The notes: generated by a model not told the origin, from the letters alone. DNA of 64,000 nt from Rubrobacter_A sp965214435 (GCA_965214435.1 OZ243960.1:3241264-3305263); one strand, 5' to 3'. Shown: positions 39,719 through 48,817, counted from the stretch's first letter. Program-made: numbers and translations.

Positions 39719-42604
39719 ATGGTCCTCGGTGGAGAAAGAGCGGCGGTCCAGAACCCCCTCCTCCGTTACGCCGAAGAAGCGGGATGGGAACGGCTTTCTC
39801 CAGAAGAAGCTCTCCGCTTGAGGGGAGGGAAGACAGGTATCTTTCTGCGCGAGGTGTTGGTAGACCAACTCCAGAGGCTCAATCCCGGCGTGGTAGATCA
39901 CCAGGATGCCGGGGAGGTCATTAAACGTCTCCAGAGGGTCGCTCCGACCAGAGAGGGAAACCTCGATGCCTGGGAGTACCTGAAGGGCGTAAAGACCATC
40001 TTCGTCCATTCCGAGAACCGGGAGAGAAACATAAAGCTCCTAGACCCTGCAAACATCAGGGCCAACACCTTCCACGTTACGGACGAGCTTTCTTTCACCA
40101 ACGGCACCCACACTATAAGGGCCGATGTGGTCTTCTTCATAAACGGTATCCCGGTGATCTTGGTGGAGGCCAAGGCAGCGACCAAGATAGGGGGAATTTC
40201 GGAAGCCCTGGAACAGGTCCGCAGGTACCATCGGGAGGGACCGGAGCTTCTGGCTATGCTCCAGATCTTCAACCTCACCAACCTCCCCCACTTTTTCTAC
40301 GGGGCTACCTGGAGCCTCTCAAGGAAGGCTCTCTTTAACTGGAGGGCTGAGCAAGCCGGGGACTTCGAGACCCTGGTAAAGAGCTTCGTGGTTCCCCAGA
40401 GGGTCCTGCGGGTCATAAACGACTTCATTCTCTTCACCCGCAAGGATCAGGAGCTTCAGAAAGTGGTGCTGAGGCCCCACCAGATGAGGGCCGTGGAGAG
40501 GGTGCAGAGGAGAGCCAGGGACAGAGAGAAGCGCCGGGGTCTTATCTGGCACACTCAAGGCAGCGGCAAGACCTACACCATGATTACGGTCGCAAAGAAA
40601 CTCATCGAGGAACCTTCCCTCGGGAACCCGACGGTCCTGATGATAGTGGACCGCAACGAGCTTGAATCCCAACTGTTTCAGAACCTGGAGGGTCTGGGAT
40701 TCGGTCACGTGGAGCCTGCGCGTAGTAAGAGGGATCTAGCGAAGCTTTTGAGAAACGATCAGAGGGGTCTCATCGTCTCCATGATCCACAAATTCGATGA
40801 CATCCCCGAGAAGATCAATGAGCGGGACAATATCTTTGTCCTGGTAGACGAGGCTCATAGAACTACCGGAGGGGAGTTGGGTAACTACCTGATGGGTGCG
40901 CTTCCCAACGCCACCTACCTGGGCTTTACCGGGACACCGATAGACAAGACCGCCCAGGGCCGGGGAACGTTCAAGACCTTCGGCAGCGAGGACGAGCAGG
41001 GGTATCTGGACAAGTACTCCATAAGGGAATCTATCGAGGATGGAACCACGGTCCCCCTCCACTACACCCTGGCCCCAAATGATTTGCTCGTGGACAGAGA
41101 GACGCTCGAACAGGAATTTCTCAGCCTTTCTGAGGCCGAGGGGGTTAGCGACGTAGAAGAGCTAAACAGGGTCCTTGAGAAAGCCACCACCCTCAAGAAC
41201 ATGCTAAAGAACCCCGAGAGGGTCTCCAAGGTCACCTCCTTCGTGGCCGAGCACTTCAGGAGCACCATAGAACCTACGGGCTACAAGGCTTTTCTCGTAG
41301 CGGCGGACAGGGAAGCCTGCACCCTCTACAAGAGGGAGTTGGATAAACACCTTCCTCCGGAATACTCGAAAGTGGTAATGAGCCGGGGTCATAACGACCC
41401 GCCCGAGTTGGCGGAGTTTCATCTTTCGGATGACGAGGAGCAGAGGATAAGAAAAGCTTTCAGAAATCCTGAAGAGCTACCGAAGATCCTCATAGTTACG
41501 GAGAAGCTCCTTACCGGCTACGACGCGCCGATACTCTACTGCATGTACCTCGACAAACCCATGAGGGATCACGTACTTCTCCAGGCGATAGCCAGGGTAA
41601 ACCGGCCATACGAGGATGCAGAGGGCCGGAGAAAACCTTCGGGGTTTATCCTCGACTTCGTGGGCATCTTCGACAGGCTGGAGAGTGCCCTGTCCTTTGA
41701 CTCAGATGAGGTCTCCGGGGTGGTCGAGGGGATAGACGTACTCCAGAGGAGGTTTGAGGACCTCATAGACACCGGCAGAGAGGACTACCTACCCCTCTGG
41801 GTGGGTCTTACCGGGGACAAGGCTGCTGAGGCTGTTCTGGAGTACTTTAGGGACGAGGAGAAGCGGGAGGAGTACTACAAGTATTTCAGGGAGCTAGAGG
41901 AGATCTACGAGATACTCTCCCCGGACCCCTTCCTGAGACCGTTCCTAGAAGACTACGAAGAGCTTACCCGTATCTACCAGTTACTTAGAGCAGCCTACGA
42001 ACCTCATGTAACGGTGGACAAGAGCTTCCTGAGAAAGACCGCGCAACTGGTCCAGGAGCACACCAGTACCCCTCTGATCCGGGGTCCCGAGCAGGAGTAC
42101 GAGCTTACCCCACAGGCTCTAAAGAGCTTGGCCGAGCAGGATACGCCCGATACGGTAAAGGTCTTCAACCTGCTCATGGCCGTGAGGAAGATCGTAGAAG
42201 AGAAGAGCACCCAAATGCCCTACCTCGTCTCCATAGGTGAGCGGGCGGAGACAATAGCCCAGGCATTTGAAGAGAGGCTCTCCACGACCCAGGAAGCCCT
42301 ACAAGACCTGATCAGGACCATAGAGGACTTGAACCAGGCTGGGGAGCTTAGAAAGCAGTCAGATCTCTCTAACGAAGCCTTCTCGGTACAGGTCCTCCTG
42401 CAGGGCAGCGACATCGGGAGAGCAGAGGAGATAGCCAGAGAAACCTCTAGGGCATTAGAGGATAATCCTCACTGGAATGAGAGCATCGAGCAGGAAAAGC
42501 GGGTGAGAATATCTCTCTACAAGTCACTAGGGGGGACGGAGCGCGAGAAGATGTTCGACGTAGTGGACAGGATCATGACGATGCTGAAAAGAGGCTCAAA
42601 GTAG
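39719..42604 (+). CDS. hsdR: Type I restriction-modification, restriction/translocase subunit
   Basis: HsdR translocates DNA and cleaves at a distance when the target is unmethylated. The N-terminal nuclease has the PD-(D/E)xK-type DVVFFINGIPVILVEAKAAT (E-x-K). The SF2 motor has GLIWHTQGSGKTYTMI (Walker A), FVLVDEAHRTTGGEL (DEAH box), GFTGTPIDKT, and YDAPILYCMYLDKPMRDHVL plus QAIARVNRPYED in the second RecA domain. At 961 aa it is full length. ATG lies two bases after the hsdS stop. The frame near its end runs alongside the -1 frame of the next gene. Confidence 0.95.
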   Translation: MVLGGERAAVQNPLLRYAEEAGWERLSPEEALRLRGGKTGIFLREVLVDQLQRLNPGVVDHQDAGEVIKRLQRVAPTREGNLDAWEYLKGVKTIFVHSENRERNIKLLDPANIRANTFHVTDELSFTNGTHTIRADVVFFINGIPVILVEAKAATKIGGISEALEQVRRYHREGPELLAMLQIFNLTNLPHFFYGATWSLSRKALFNWRAEQAGDFETLVKSFVVPQRVLRVINDFILFTRKDQELQKVVLRPHQMRAVERVQRRARDREKRRGLIWHTQGSGKTYTMITVAKKLIEEPSLGNPTVLMIVDRNELESQLFQNLEGLGFGHVEPARSKRDLAKLLRNDQRGLIVSMIHKFDDIPEKINERDNIFVLVDEAHRTTGGELGNYLMGALPNATYLGFTGTPIDKTAQGRGTFKTFGSEDEQGYLDKYSIRESIEDGTTVPLHYTLAPNDLLVDRETLEQEFLSLSEAEGVSDVEELNRVLEKATTLKNMLKNPERVSKVTSFVAEHFRSTIEPTGYKAFLVAADREACTLYKRELDKHLPPEYSKVVMSRGHNDPPELAEFHLSDDEEQRIRKAFRNPEELPKILIVTEKLLTGYDAPILYCMYLDKPMRDHVLLQAIARVNRPYEDAEGRRKPSGFILDFVGIFDRLESALSFDSDEVSGVVEGIDVLQRRFEDLIDTGREDYLPLWVGLTGDKAAEAVLEYFRDEEKREEYYKYFRELEEIYEILSPDPFLRPFLEDYEELTRIYQLLRAAYEPHVTVDKSFLRKTAQLVQEHTSTPLIRGPEQEYELTPQALKSLAEQDTPDTVKVFNLLMAVRKIVEEKSTQMPYLVSIGERAETIAQAFEERLSTTQEALQDLIRTIEDLNQAGELRKQSDLSNEAFSVQVLLQGSDIGRAEEIARETSRALEDNPHWNESIEQEKRVRISLYKSLGGTEREKMFDVVDRIMTMLKRGSK

Positions 42605-42612
42605 AGAAGACC

Positions 42613-42912
42613 CTGCCCGTACCTCTGGAGGAGACAGTCCCCTCAGACCTTTTCAAGTCGGAGGTCAGAGCCTGGGCCAAGAGGATCGGGGTAGAGCCCA
42701 AAGAGGTCCACTTGCGCCCGATGAGCAGGAAGTGGGCAAGCTGCTCTTCCCTAGGGAGACTCACCTTCAACACCGAGCTTCTCTACGAGACCGCGTCGTT
42801 CAGGAGAGAGGTCATCGTTCACGAGTTGCTGCATCTCAAGATCCCCAACCACGGCAAGGTTTTCAAAGCTTTATTGAGAGCATATTTAGCAAAGCCGGGG
42901 GAAGTTTCCTGA
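42613..42912 (+). CDS. YgjP-like zinc metallopeptidase (DUF45), start unclear
   Basis: A short WLM/YgjP-type protein: RPMSRKWASCSSLGRLTFNT is the family's conserved strand region, then EVIVHELLHLKIPNHGKVFK, where HELLH is the HExxH zinc motif and the later His a third ligand. Genes of this family often follow hsdR. The reading frame is open far into hsdR (-1 relative to it), but no ATG, GTG or TTG precedes the conserved part; TTG 42712 would cut the domain. Coding similarity seems to begin at KVEKTLPVPLEE (about 42598). I give the CTG at 42613 as a placeholder start. A frameshift from hsdR or a lost start codon are both possible. Confidence 0.65.
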   Translation: MPVPLEETVPSDLFKSEVRAWAKRIGVEPKEVHLRPMSRKWASCSSLGRLTFNTELLYETASFRREVIVHELLHLKIPNHGKVFKALLRAYLAKPGEVS

Positions 42913-43022
42913 AGTCCACGATTACTCCGCCGCTCACGCTATTGAACGGTAGCGCTCTTGTGTATAGGAGGAAGGAGGTGAGAGCGAGTCTCTTTACTTA
43001 GCGCAGACTCGCGCCACCACAT

Positions 43023-43973
43023 ATGGCGATTTCACCCAAAGAACCAGACCCGAGAATTATTCAGTATTTTATATTTTGTCATCGTAGAAGAGATGGAGTG
43101 CCAGATACAGAAACTTGTCGTGAACTCGGCTTCGGATCAAAAGAGGCTCTCTACCGGCGATTGGCTAACGATGGATTCCCGGTGTGCGTAAGTTGCGGCG
43201 CAACTCCTGAGAAGCCTAACCATTGTGAGGCTCGAAAGCAGCGTAAGGATCAAAAGCAGCGTAAGGCTCGAAGTTCAGGGGACCCGGTCGAGTTACCCCC
43301 TGCCGATAGAGCCAAGGATCTTTTCCGTAAAGATGTCGAGGAATTAGTCGAGAATATAGACGAGTTGCATAATCTGAGAGAAACCCTTCAAGCAGAGCGC
43401 TTTGTATCTTCTGTACGGATAGACGATGATTGGGAATGGTTCTACCGGAAGGATTTCTCAGAGGAAGAGTGGAGAAAGCTCTGCGAGACGGGAGGAGCAG
43501 ACCCAGACCTAGAAGAAGTTTTTCTACGACTTGACACCAGTTTTCATCCCTCTGGTGTACGAAAGCAACCTTACAGAGTACTTACCTACTTGATCGCTTT
43601 GCACGTACTCATGGGAGGCTCTGTAAATCCTCTACTTGAGGCGCTCCATCCCGCGACTGAGGAGCTTGACTGGGAAGAGATGAGAAAAGAGTTGTATGGC
43701 GAGCGCGGCGTAGTGACTACGTTGAAAAACTCTGCCAATCAGCTAGCTACGGTAGTGCGGGGTGGTAAGGTGCGCCGAGGTCCTCCTCCGGGAGAGGTGT
43801 CCCGTAAAGAGCAGTGGATAGCTTGGTACCTAATACGTCCACTCGCTGACAGAGAGTACACGAACGAGCAGATTCTCACGGAGCTTGTAGACGAAGGTTA
43901 TCTTGAGGAGGGCGAAGACACCGAGGAAGAGATAGCTCGTCTGAGGCATCTCAACTTGCCGTTTCCTGAATAA
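43023..43973 (+). CDS. 316-aa protein of unknown function (island)
   Basis: Starts MAISPKEPDPRIIQYFIFCH. An N-terminal part contains GFGSKEALYRRLANDGFPVC (HTH-like) and a CVSCGATPEKPNHCEARKQR stretch with three Cys and a His that could bind zinc, followed by a basic repeat (RKDQKQRKAR). A central helical domain (RKDVEELVENIDELHNLRET) and a C-terminus rich in acidic residues (LEEGEDTEEEIARLRHLNLP) follow. No family recognised. The combination suggests a DNA-binding protein. It lies alone between the R-M locus and the primase. Confidence 0.65.
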   Translation: MAISPKEPDPRIIQYFIFCHRRRDGVPDTETCRELGFGSKEALYRRLANDGFPVCVSCGATPEKPNHCEARKQRKDQKQRKARSSGDPVELPPADRAKDLFRKDVEELVENIDELHNLRETLQAERFVSSVRIDDDWEWFYRKDFSEEEWRKLCETGGADPDLEEVFLRLDTSFHPSGVRKQPYRVLTYLIALHVLMGGSVNPLLEALHPATEELDWEEMRKELYGERGVVTTLKNSANQLATVVRGGKVRRGPPPGEVSRKEQWIAWYLIRPLADREYTNEQILTELVDEGYLEEGEDTEEEIARLRHLNLPFPE

Positions 43974-44301
43974 ATTCTGCACCAGGTCCTCCAAAGGCAA
44001 AAAACAAACTACCAATCTAATTCCGGAAATTGCATCCTATCCTCATGAGCATGAGAGTTTTGGAGGAATACACACGGTACCCCCTCTTTGGATTCCAAGG
44101 AGACTTCCGGTCATTCCTTATTAACCGTCTAGTACTAGAGGAATCTAAAGTAGTCGAAGATACCTCCTGTATCTAACGAACAGAAAGGAATTAGAAAGAC
44201 CTCAGTTAAAGAAAACGGATCTCCCCTATCCCATTAAGAAGAGATCCAAGAACAATAAATCTCAGTACATACGCGCAATAGTACGTGTGAGAAAGGTACA
44301 T
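43974..44301. other. AT-rich gap before the primase gene
   Basis: Low-GC non-coding DNA. A 43-codon frame (44045-44176) begins MSMRVLEEYTRYPLFGFQGD but has no ribosome-binding sequence and is not called. It probably holds the promoter and control region for the primase gene; no repeat or hairpin is evident. Confidence 0.35.
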
Positions 44302-44451
44302 ATGACTATACACAAGAACACCGGAGAAAGTGCGATACGAGACTCGCTGCTCCCATTTACTAGTTGGCTGAGGAGAAAGCGACCGCTAACTCTCTCCATT
44401 TCGATACTTTTCAATTTCAGCTTAGGGGAGGCTACTAATGAGTCCCTTTAG
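44302..44451 (+). CDS. Possible 49-aa leader peptide before the primase
   Basis: MTIHKNTGESAIRDSLLPFT followed by a basic and then hydrophobic stretch. AGAAAGG sits five bases before the ATG, and the end overlaps the primase ATG (44438) by 14 bases, so translation could be coupled to it. Composition gives no clue to function and it may be fortuitous. Confidence 0.3.
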   Translation: MTIHKNTGESAIRDSLLPFTSWLRRKRPLTLSISILFNFSLGEATNESL

Positions 44452-46642
44452 CATAGATAAAGGCTCGGACGTTACTAGTTATGCGGGAGAGTACATAGAT
44501 AACGGTTTCTGTCCCATCCCGATTACTTTTGGAAGTAAGCGTCCGACTCTCGGGGGATGGCCCGATCTCCGCATAGAACGGGAACGAGTATCCCACCACT
44601 TTAGCGGGAAGAACAAAAACATCGGCCTTCTACTAGGAAAGCCTTCTGGTTGGCGCGTAAACGTTGACCTTGACATTCCGGAGGCTCGGCGGATAGCCGG
44701 TAGATTCCTTACCCCAACGCTTACCAGCGGTAGATGCAGTGCTCCCAATTCCCACTGGTGGTATGTAGCCCTTGAAACCAAGACTGAAAAGTGGAAAGAC
44801 ACCGGTGGCGAGATGCTCCTCGAACTCCGCTCGACTGGACACCAGACGCTCGTGGAACCTTCCGTGCATCCTTCCGGGGAAAGCTATAGCTGGAACCGGG
44901 ATAGCGGCCCCGAAATGTCGGAGATAACCGTCGATGATCTTGTGAGGCGTTGCAGGGAACTTGCCACTGCAACACTGATAGCTCGCCACCTACCTGCAGC
45001 CGGTCTTCACGACCACTACGCCTTGCCCTTGGCCGGGTACTTGCTGAAACAAGGACGTTTAGACGAGGAAACCACGGCAAGGATACTGCTCGCCGCATGG
45101 CATGCTGGTAACAGGGATAGTGCCGAGGCTTGCAGGGACCTTGAGGGGATCGTGAGAACTACCGCGAAGAAGCTAACCGCAGGAGAAAAGGTACGAGGAG
45201 GGAGAATCCTTGAAGAAAATGCACCCGGGATACCTCATCTCTTGGCTCGTTGGTGGGGCTGGACGGTAGGAAATACTCCAGGAAGCTCCCACAACGACAA
45301 GAAGACCCCGACTCACGACGAGTTGCGGGATCGGTGGCTGGAAGCAGCCCCCCCTACAGCGTATGGTCTAGGTAGCTGGCAGCGCTACAAAAGCGGAATA
45401 TGGTCCCCTGTACAGAGTCTCTCCATCCAGAACGAGATATGCAGAGTGCTAGAAGAAGCAAAGCCTGAGGGCGTAAAGCCTACATCTACGATAATTAATA
45501 GCGTCGAGAGTTTGAGTCGAGCAAATACAGCGGTTCCAGACGAGACCTGGGACTCTAACAAAGACATACTCGTGTGTGCCAACGGCACTTTAGACATTTC
45601 GTCTGGAACTCTCCGTGAACATCGGCAGAAGGATTACGCGAGCAGCGCCGTTCCTTATGCGTACGACTCTGATGCTGCCGCTCCCACGTGGATCTCGTAC
45701 CTCAACTCAACTGTACCGGACGCGCAGTGGCTCCTTCAAGAGTTTGCTGGCTATTGCCTTACCTCCGACACAAGCCACGAAGTAGCCGTGTGGCTGTACG
45801 GACCTCCGGGCAGCGGGAAATCCACTTTCATAGAAGGTCTTACAACTATGATGGGAGCCCGCGCGGGAGTACTGGGACTTGCCGATGTCCAGCAATCTCG
45901 CTTCGCTTTAGGTAATTTGCCGGGTAAGACCTTACTCCACGCCACTGAGCAGCCCTCCGACTACGTTCGATCTACTCATATCTTGAACTCCGTCATTTCC
46001 GGCGAAGCCATATCTGTAGAGCAGAAGTTCAAAGACCCTTTCACCGTAGTACCAAGGGCAAAAGTCTGCTGGGCTATGAACGAACTTCCAAGGGTAGGTG
46101 AGACTAACAGTGGTCTCTTCCGGAGAGTAAAAGTCATCGCCTTCCCGAAGCTCAAAAACAAACGGGCTCCCGAGATCAAAAAGCAGATCAAGGAAGAGGG
46201 CGCTGGGATACTGGTTTGGGCTTTGGAAGGGTTGTACAGGCTGCGAGAACGCGGGCACTTTGAGATCCCCGATAGTGTCAAAAGTGCAACGGAGGAGTTC
46301 CGGCAGACCAACGATATACCTGGTCTCTTTGTAAGTGAGGCTTGCACATGTACTGACACTAACAGAACTCAAGCTGGGCACCTTTACGAAGCTTATAAAA
46401 CTTGGTGCCACGTCAATGGTCACAAGCCGTTGTCTTCCACCGCCATCGCTAAAGACTGGGTACGGCTAGGATTCCAGAAGAAGCGGATTAACGGTAGACA
46501 CTACTATCAGGGAATAGGTCTCGATACCGAGTGGTCGTACGAGCACGCTCCCGGAGTCTCGCTTTGTGCGAGACAGGATGTACCTCCGGGGGAGTCGAGT
46601 ATAGACGAGGATGAAGAATGCGAGCGGTGGAGTCGAGTATAG
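44438..46642 (+). CDS. Primase-polymerase / D5-type SF3 helicase (P4-like replication protein)
   Basis: A 734-aa plasmid/phage replication protein. The N-terminal prim-pol domain has PITFGSKRPTLGGWPDL, WRVNVDLDIPEARRI with the catalytic D-x-D, and a His-rich NSHWWYVAL strand. After a D5_N-like region (VPDETWDSNKDILVCANGTL) comes the SF3 helicase with Walker A VWLYGPPGSGKSTFIEGLTT, LPGKTLLHATEQPSDYVRST and AKVCWAMNELPRVGETNSGLFRRV. It starts at ATG after AGGGGAGG. It likely replicates the excised island. The 3' end contains one unit of a 38-bp tandem repeat. Confidence 0.9.
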   Translation: MSPFSIDKGSDVTSYAGEYIDNGFCPIPITFGSKRPTLGGWPDLRIERERVSHHFSGKNKNIGLLLGKPSGWRVNVDLDIPEARRIAGRFLTPTLTSGRCSAPNSHWWYVALETKTEKWKDTGGEMLLELRSTGHQTLVEPSVHPSGESYSWNRDSGPEMSEITVDDLVRRCRELATATLIARHLPAAGLHDHYALPLAGYLLKQGRLDEETTARILLAAWHAGNRDSAEACRDLEGIVRTTAKKLTAGEKVRGGRILEENAPGIPHLLARWWGWTVGNTPGSSHNDKKTPTHDELRDRWLEAAPPTAYGLGSWQRYKSGIWSPVQSLSIQNEICRVLEEAKPEGVKPTSTIINSVESLSRANTAVPDETWDSNKDILVCANGTLDISSGTLREHRQKDYASSAVPYAYDSDAAAPTWISYLNSTVPDAQWLLQEFAGYCLTSDTSHEVAVWLYGPPGSGKSTFIEGLTTMMGARAGVLGLADVQQSRFALGNLPGKTLLHATEQPSDYVRSTHILNSVISGEAISVEQKFKDPFTVVPRAKVCWAMNELPRVGETNSGLFRRVKVIAFPKLKNKRAPEIKKQIKEEGAGILVWALEGLYRLRERGHFEIPDSVKSATEEFRQTNDIPGLFVSEACTCTDTNRTQAGHLYEAYKTWCHVNGHKPLSSTAIAKDWVRLGFQKKRINGRHYYQGIGLDTEWSYEHAPGVSLCARQDVPPGESSIDEDEECERWSRV

Positions 46643-46667
46643 AAGAGAACGAAGAATGCGAGTAGTG
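46592..46667 (+). repeat. 38-bp tandem duplication at the end of the primase gene
   Basis: Two imperfect copies starting GAGTCGAGTATAGA and ending GAATGCGAG (46592-46629 and 46630-46667). The second copy brings in the stop codon, so the C-terminus ESSIDEDEECERWSRV may be a recent product of slippage. Confidence 0.8.
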
Positions 46668-47178
46668 AGGGTGGGTTGAGAGACGGGTGAGGGTTGAGGT
46701 GATGCTCTAGTTACTACGTTTCCCTATAGACGCGGCTTACGTGTTTTTCTCTGGTGAGGGTGGTGAGGGTTGTGTCTATTAATAAGAAGAGTAGTAGGTA
46801 CCGGTAAAAAAACTAGAACTAATGTGTCTTAGCTGCGTGAGGGAGTATATAGGCGATCCCTCACCACCCTCACTAGGGATGACCAAAACCGTATATAAAG
46901 GACAAGACCTACACTCTGTGAATAGAAATTTTCACAAATTCGCTAAGTCTACAGTGATTTTCAGAGTAGTTGACCCCCACGCCATACTGCGTACACAGCC
47001 TCCAGTTGGGAGCTTCACTTATCCGCTCGTTGGTGCACAGCGTAAGCTGGTCAATAGCTTTGAAATCCGCCGTAATATATTTTTGCGGGTTTATGTGCGA
47101 GGCACCTCCAAGTGCGTAGAGCCGCGAGTGCAGCGCAAGCTTTTCAAGAATAGTTAATGAGCATAATTAGGAGATCCG
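46643..47178. repeat. GTGAGGG repeat region with a 16-bp inverted repeat
   Basis: Downstream of the primase, GTGAGGG occurs at about 46665, 46690, 46754, 46763 and 46838. The block GTGAGGGTGGTGAGGG (46754-46769) is a perfect inverse of 46858-46873. Iteron-like repeats beside a replication gene suggest an origin or transfer site. A 111-codon plus-strand frame (46822-47157) crosses the inverted repeat and looks fortuitous. The rest has no recognised gene. Confidence 0.45.
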
Positions 47179-47508
47179 ATGTTTGGTTACTATGAGCACA
47201 ATAGTCAGATACAGATACTGGAAGAGATAAGAAAAGAAGGACTTATATGGATTATTGACACTCTACAGTGGGACGGTGTAGAACAAGCTCGATACGAGCT
47301 TAAGGAGAGCGTGTCGTGGGTGGATGACTACGATCACTTCGTTCTTGGCTATGAAATTCCAGAGCAACACAAGAGCCAAGAGTGGGAGGTTGGCATAATG
47401 ATAGAGGAGATCATCCTTGAGGCTCTCAAGCAGCTACTCACCGAACAAGAGCACATTGTAGCAGAAGCTTTGAACAAATGGTTCGAGGACTCCCACGGCA
47501 CAGAATAG
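47179..47508 (+). CDS. Unknown 109-aa acidic protein (island)
   Basis: ATG is preceded by AGGAG at five bases. The product begins MFGYYEHNSQIQILEEIRKE, contains EQARYELKESVSWVDDYDHF and a long C-terminal helix (IEEIILEALKQLLTEQEHIV). Acidic, soluble, no membrane segment. Not recognised. Small acidic proteins of this type in islands can be inhibitors or antitoxin-like, but no partner gene is evident. Confidence 0.55.
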   Translation: MFGYYEHNSQIQILEEIRKEGLIWIIDTLQWDGVEQARYELKESVSWVDDYDHFVLGYEIPEQHKSQEWEVGIMIEEIILEALKQLLTEQEHIVAEALNKWFEDSHGTE

Positions 47509-47599
47509 ACTAATACTCTCTCCACACCACTTCCGCGCAGCACACAAGTATCTTCAGTTCTTTTTCGCTCTAGCCTTTTTCACTGCACGGTGCCTGTTA

Positions 47600-47790
47600 C
47601 GCTGCTCCCATTCTCCTCTACGAATTCCTCAAAAGAAAGCTCTGGCATGGAAAGGTTAATTTCCTCTTGGGAAAAACGGCATAGCAACTCCCTATCCTCC
47701 GGTACCCAATAGGTAATACTAAGTCATGTTCACCCGGTGGTCTCACTACTGCTTTTGCACGGGGCTCCTCGGAGCTAGAGATTGCATCTA
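47600..47790 (-). pseudogene. Remnant of a zinc-ribbon membrane protein C-terminus
   Basis: The minus strand encodes RFSQEEIN then MPELSFEEFVEENGSS before a stop, matching the C-terminus of the protein at 48818-50686 (RFSQEEIDLFMPELSFEEFV). Homology extends upstream through YWV.ED and the codons for the EEP-type strand, but with stops and frameshifts. Only about 190 bases of the gene remain. Between here and 47999 are no further genes; TTGACT at 47902 may be the -35 of the next gene. Confidence 0.75.
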
Positions 47791-47999
47791 GCTCTGTAGA
47801 AAATGGGCGCGGATGGCCGAAAGAGCACCCGCACGAGCGGGACGGAGCTTGCTACACACGTTAGCAGCTAGCCGGGCTGCAAGTCGGTTTTGCAAATGGG
47901 GTTGACTTCTAGTCTTGTAGTCGATTAGCCTAACCTTACTTGGGGAGAAGGTGGTGCAGGCGCTCTCCAAGGCACAGCTAACGAAGAAGGGGGAAGAAA

Positions 48000-48464
48000 A
48001 TGAAGCGACTGCTTTACGCGGCTACGCTAGCCATGCTCGCTATGTTGGTTCTCGCGCCTGCTGCTTTGGCACAGGAGAGCGAGAGATTCACTGAGGAAAA
48101 CATACCCATTGTTCAGGACCCGGAGGAATGTCCTCCTTTGTTCACCGGAACACCGACCGGAGAAGGTAGTTTTGCTTGTATTCCACCGTGCGAAGGGATA
48201 ATTTCGCAGGCGGATTTTGAGCAGTGTGCGGCTGAGCAGGAAGCTGTAGAGGCACAGTTCGCGGCTCAGGCTGCTGCTAGCCAGGCCCCGGCACAGCAGA
48301 CACAAGCTCCGTCTACTACACAGCAAACTCCCGTCACCACCAACGATACGCAGTTGCAAGAGATGCCCGACACCGGCGGTCCTGGTCTTTTGACTCCCGT
48401 AGCTGCACTGTTTATCGGCTCCGGCATTCTGGGACTGGCCTGGTCCCAGCGACGTAGCTTGTAA
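48000..48464 (+). CDS. Secreted protein with LPXTG-like C-terminal anchor signal
   Basis: A 154-aa protein with a clear signal peptide (MKRLLYAATLAMLAMLVLAP then AALAQ). The mature part has several Cys (EECPPLF, FACIPPCEGI, FEQCAAEQEA) followed by a low-complexity Ala/Gln/Thr/Pro stalk. It ends with MPDTGGPGLLTPVAALFIGS, a hydrophobic segment and a basic SQRRSL tail. That order is a sortase sorting signal, except Met replaces the Leu of LPDTGG. AAGGGGGAA precedes the ATG. Probably cell-surface attached. Function unknown. Confidence 0.78.
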   Translation: MKRLLYAATLAMLAMLVLAPAALAQESERFTEENIPIVQDPEECPPLFTGTPTGEGSFACIPPCEGIISQADFEQCAAEQEAVEAQFAAQAAASQAPAQQTQAPSTTQQTPVTTNDTQLQEMPDTGGPGLLTPVAALFIGSGILGLAWSQRRSL

Positions 48465-48536
48465 ATACTCCCTATCGGTAGGAGCCTGCACCTCTTATCA
48501 CCAAGCTGGGGCTCTCCTTGAGCCCCGGCCTTCTAT

Positions 48537-48598
48537 ATCCCCAATCACGGCAAGGTTTTTAAAGCTCTACAGAAAGCCTATCTAGCGGAGCCGCAGGC
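48537..48598 (+). pseudogene. Fragment of a YgjP-like metallopeptidase gene
   Basis: About 60 bases (CCCCAATCACGGCAAGGTTT and following) closely match the 3' end of the metallopeptidase gene near 42842-42900, encoding IPNHGKVFKALQKAYLAEP. The HExxH region is missing. It is a leftover of a second copy, probably from an earlier R-M locus. The rest of 48465-48817 contains no believable gene. Confidence 0.75.
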
Positions 48599-48817
48599 TC
48601 GTGCACACCAGGTCCGGGCTGCAAGGTGGAGCGCGTCGCGATGCGTAGCCGGGACCATATTAGTGAATTCTACTCAAGCACCGCAGCAGAGGAACTTGAA
48701 GAGGGTATCGCTTCCAGTTCCCTACTAAAAAGGTCGTGGCTACTAGAAACCTTAGAGTATCCGCCTTTACCTCGTACCCAATCACTTCTACCTCTCGACC
48801 CGAGGTCTCCACGGTGT

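Noticed and set aside
46822..47157. 111-codon plus-strand frame
   Set aside because: It crosses the 16-bp inverted repeat, has no ribosome-binding sequence, and its composition is not protein-like.
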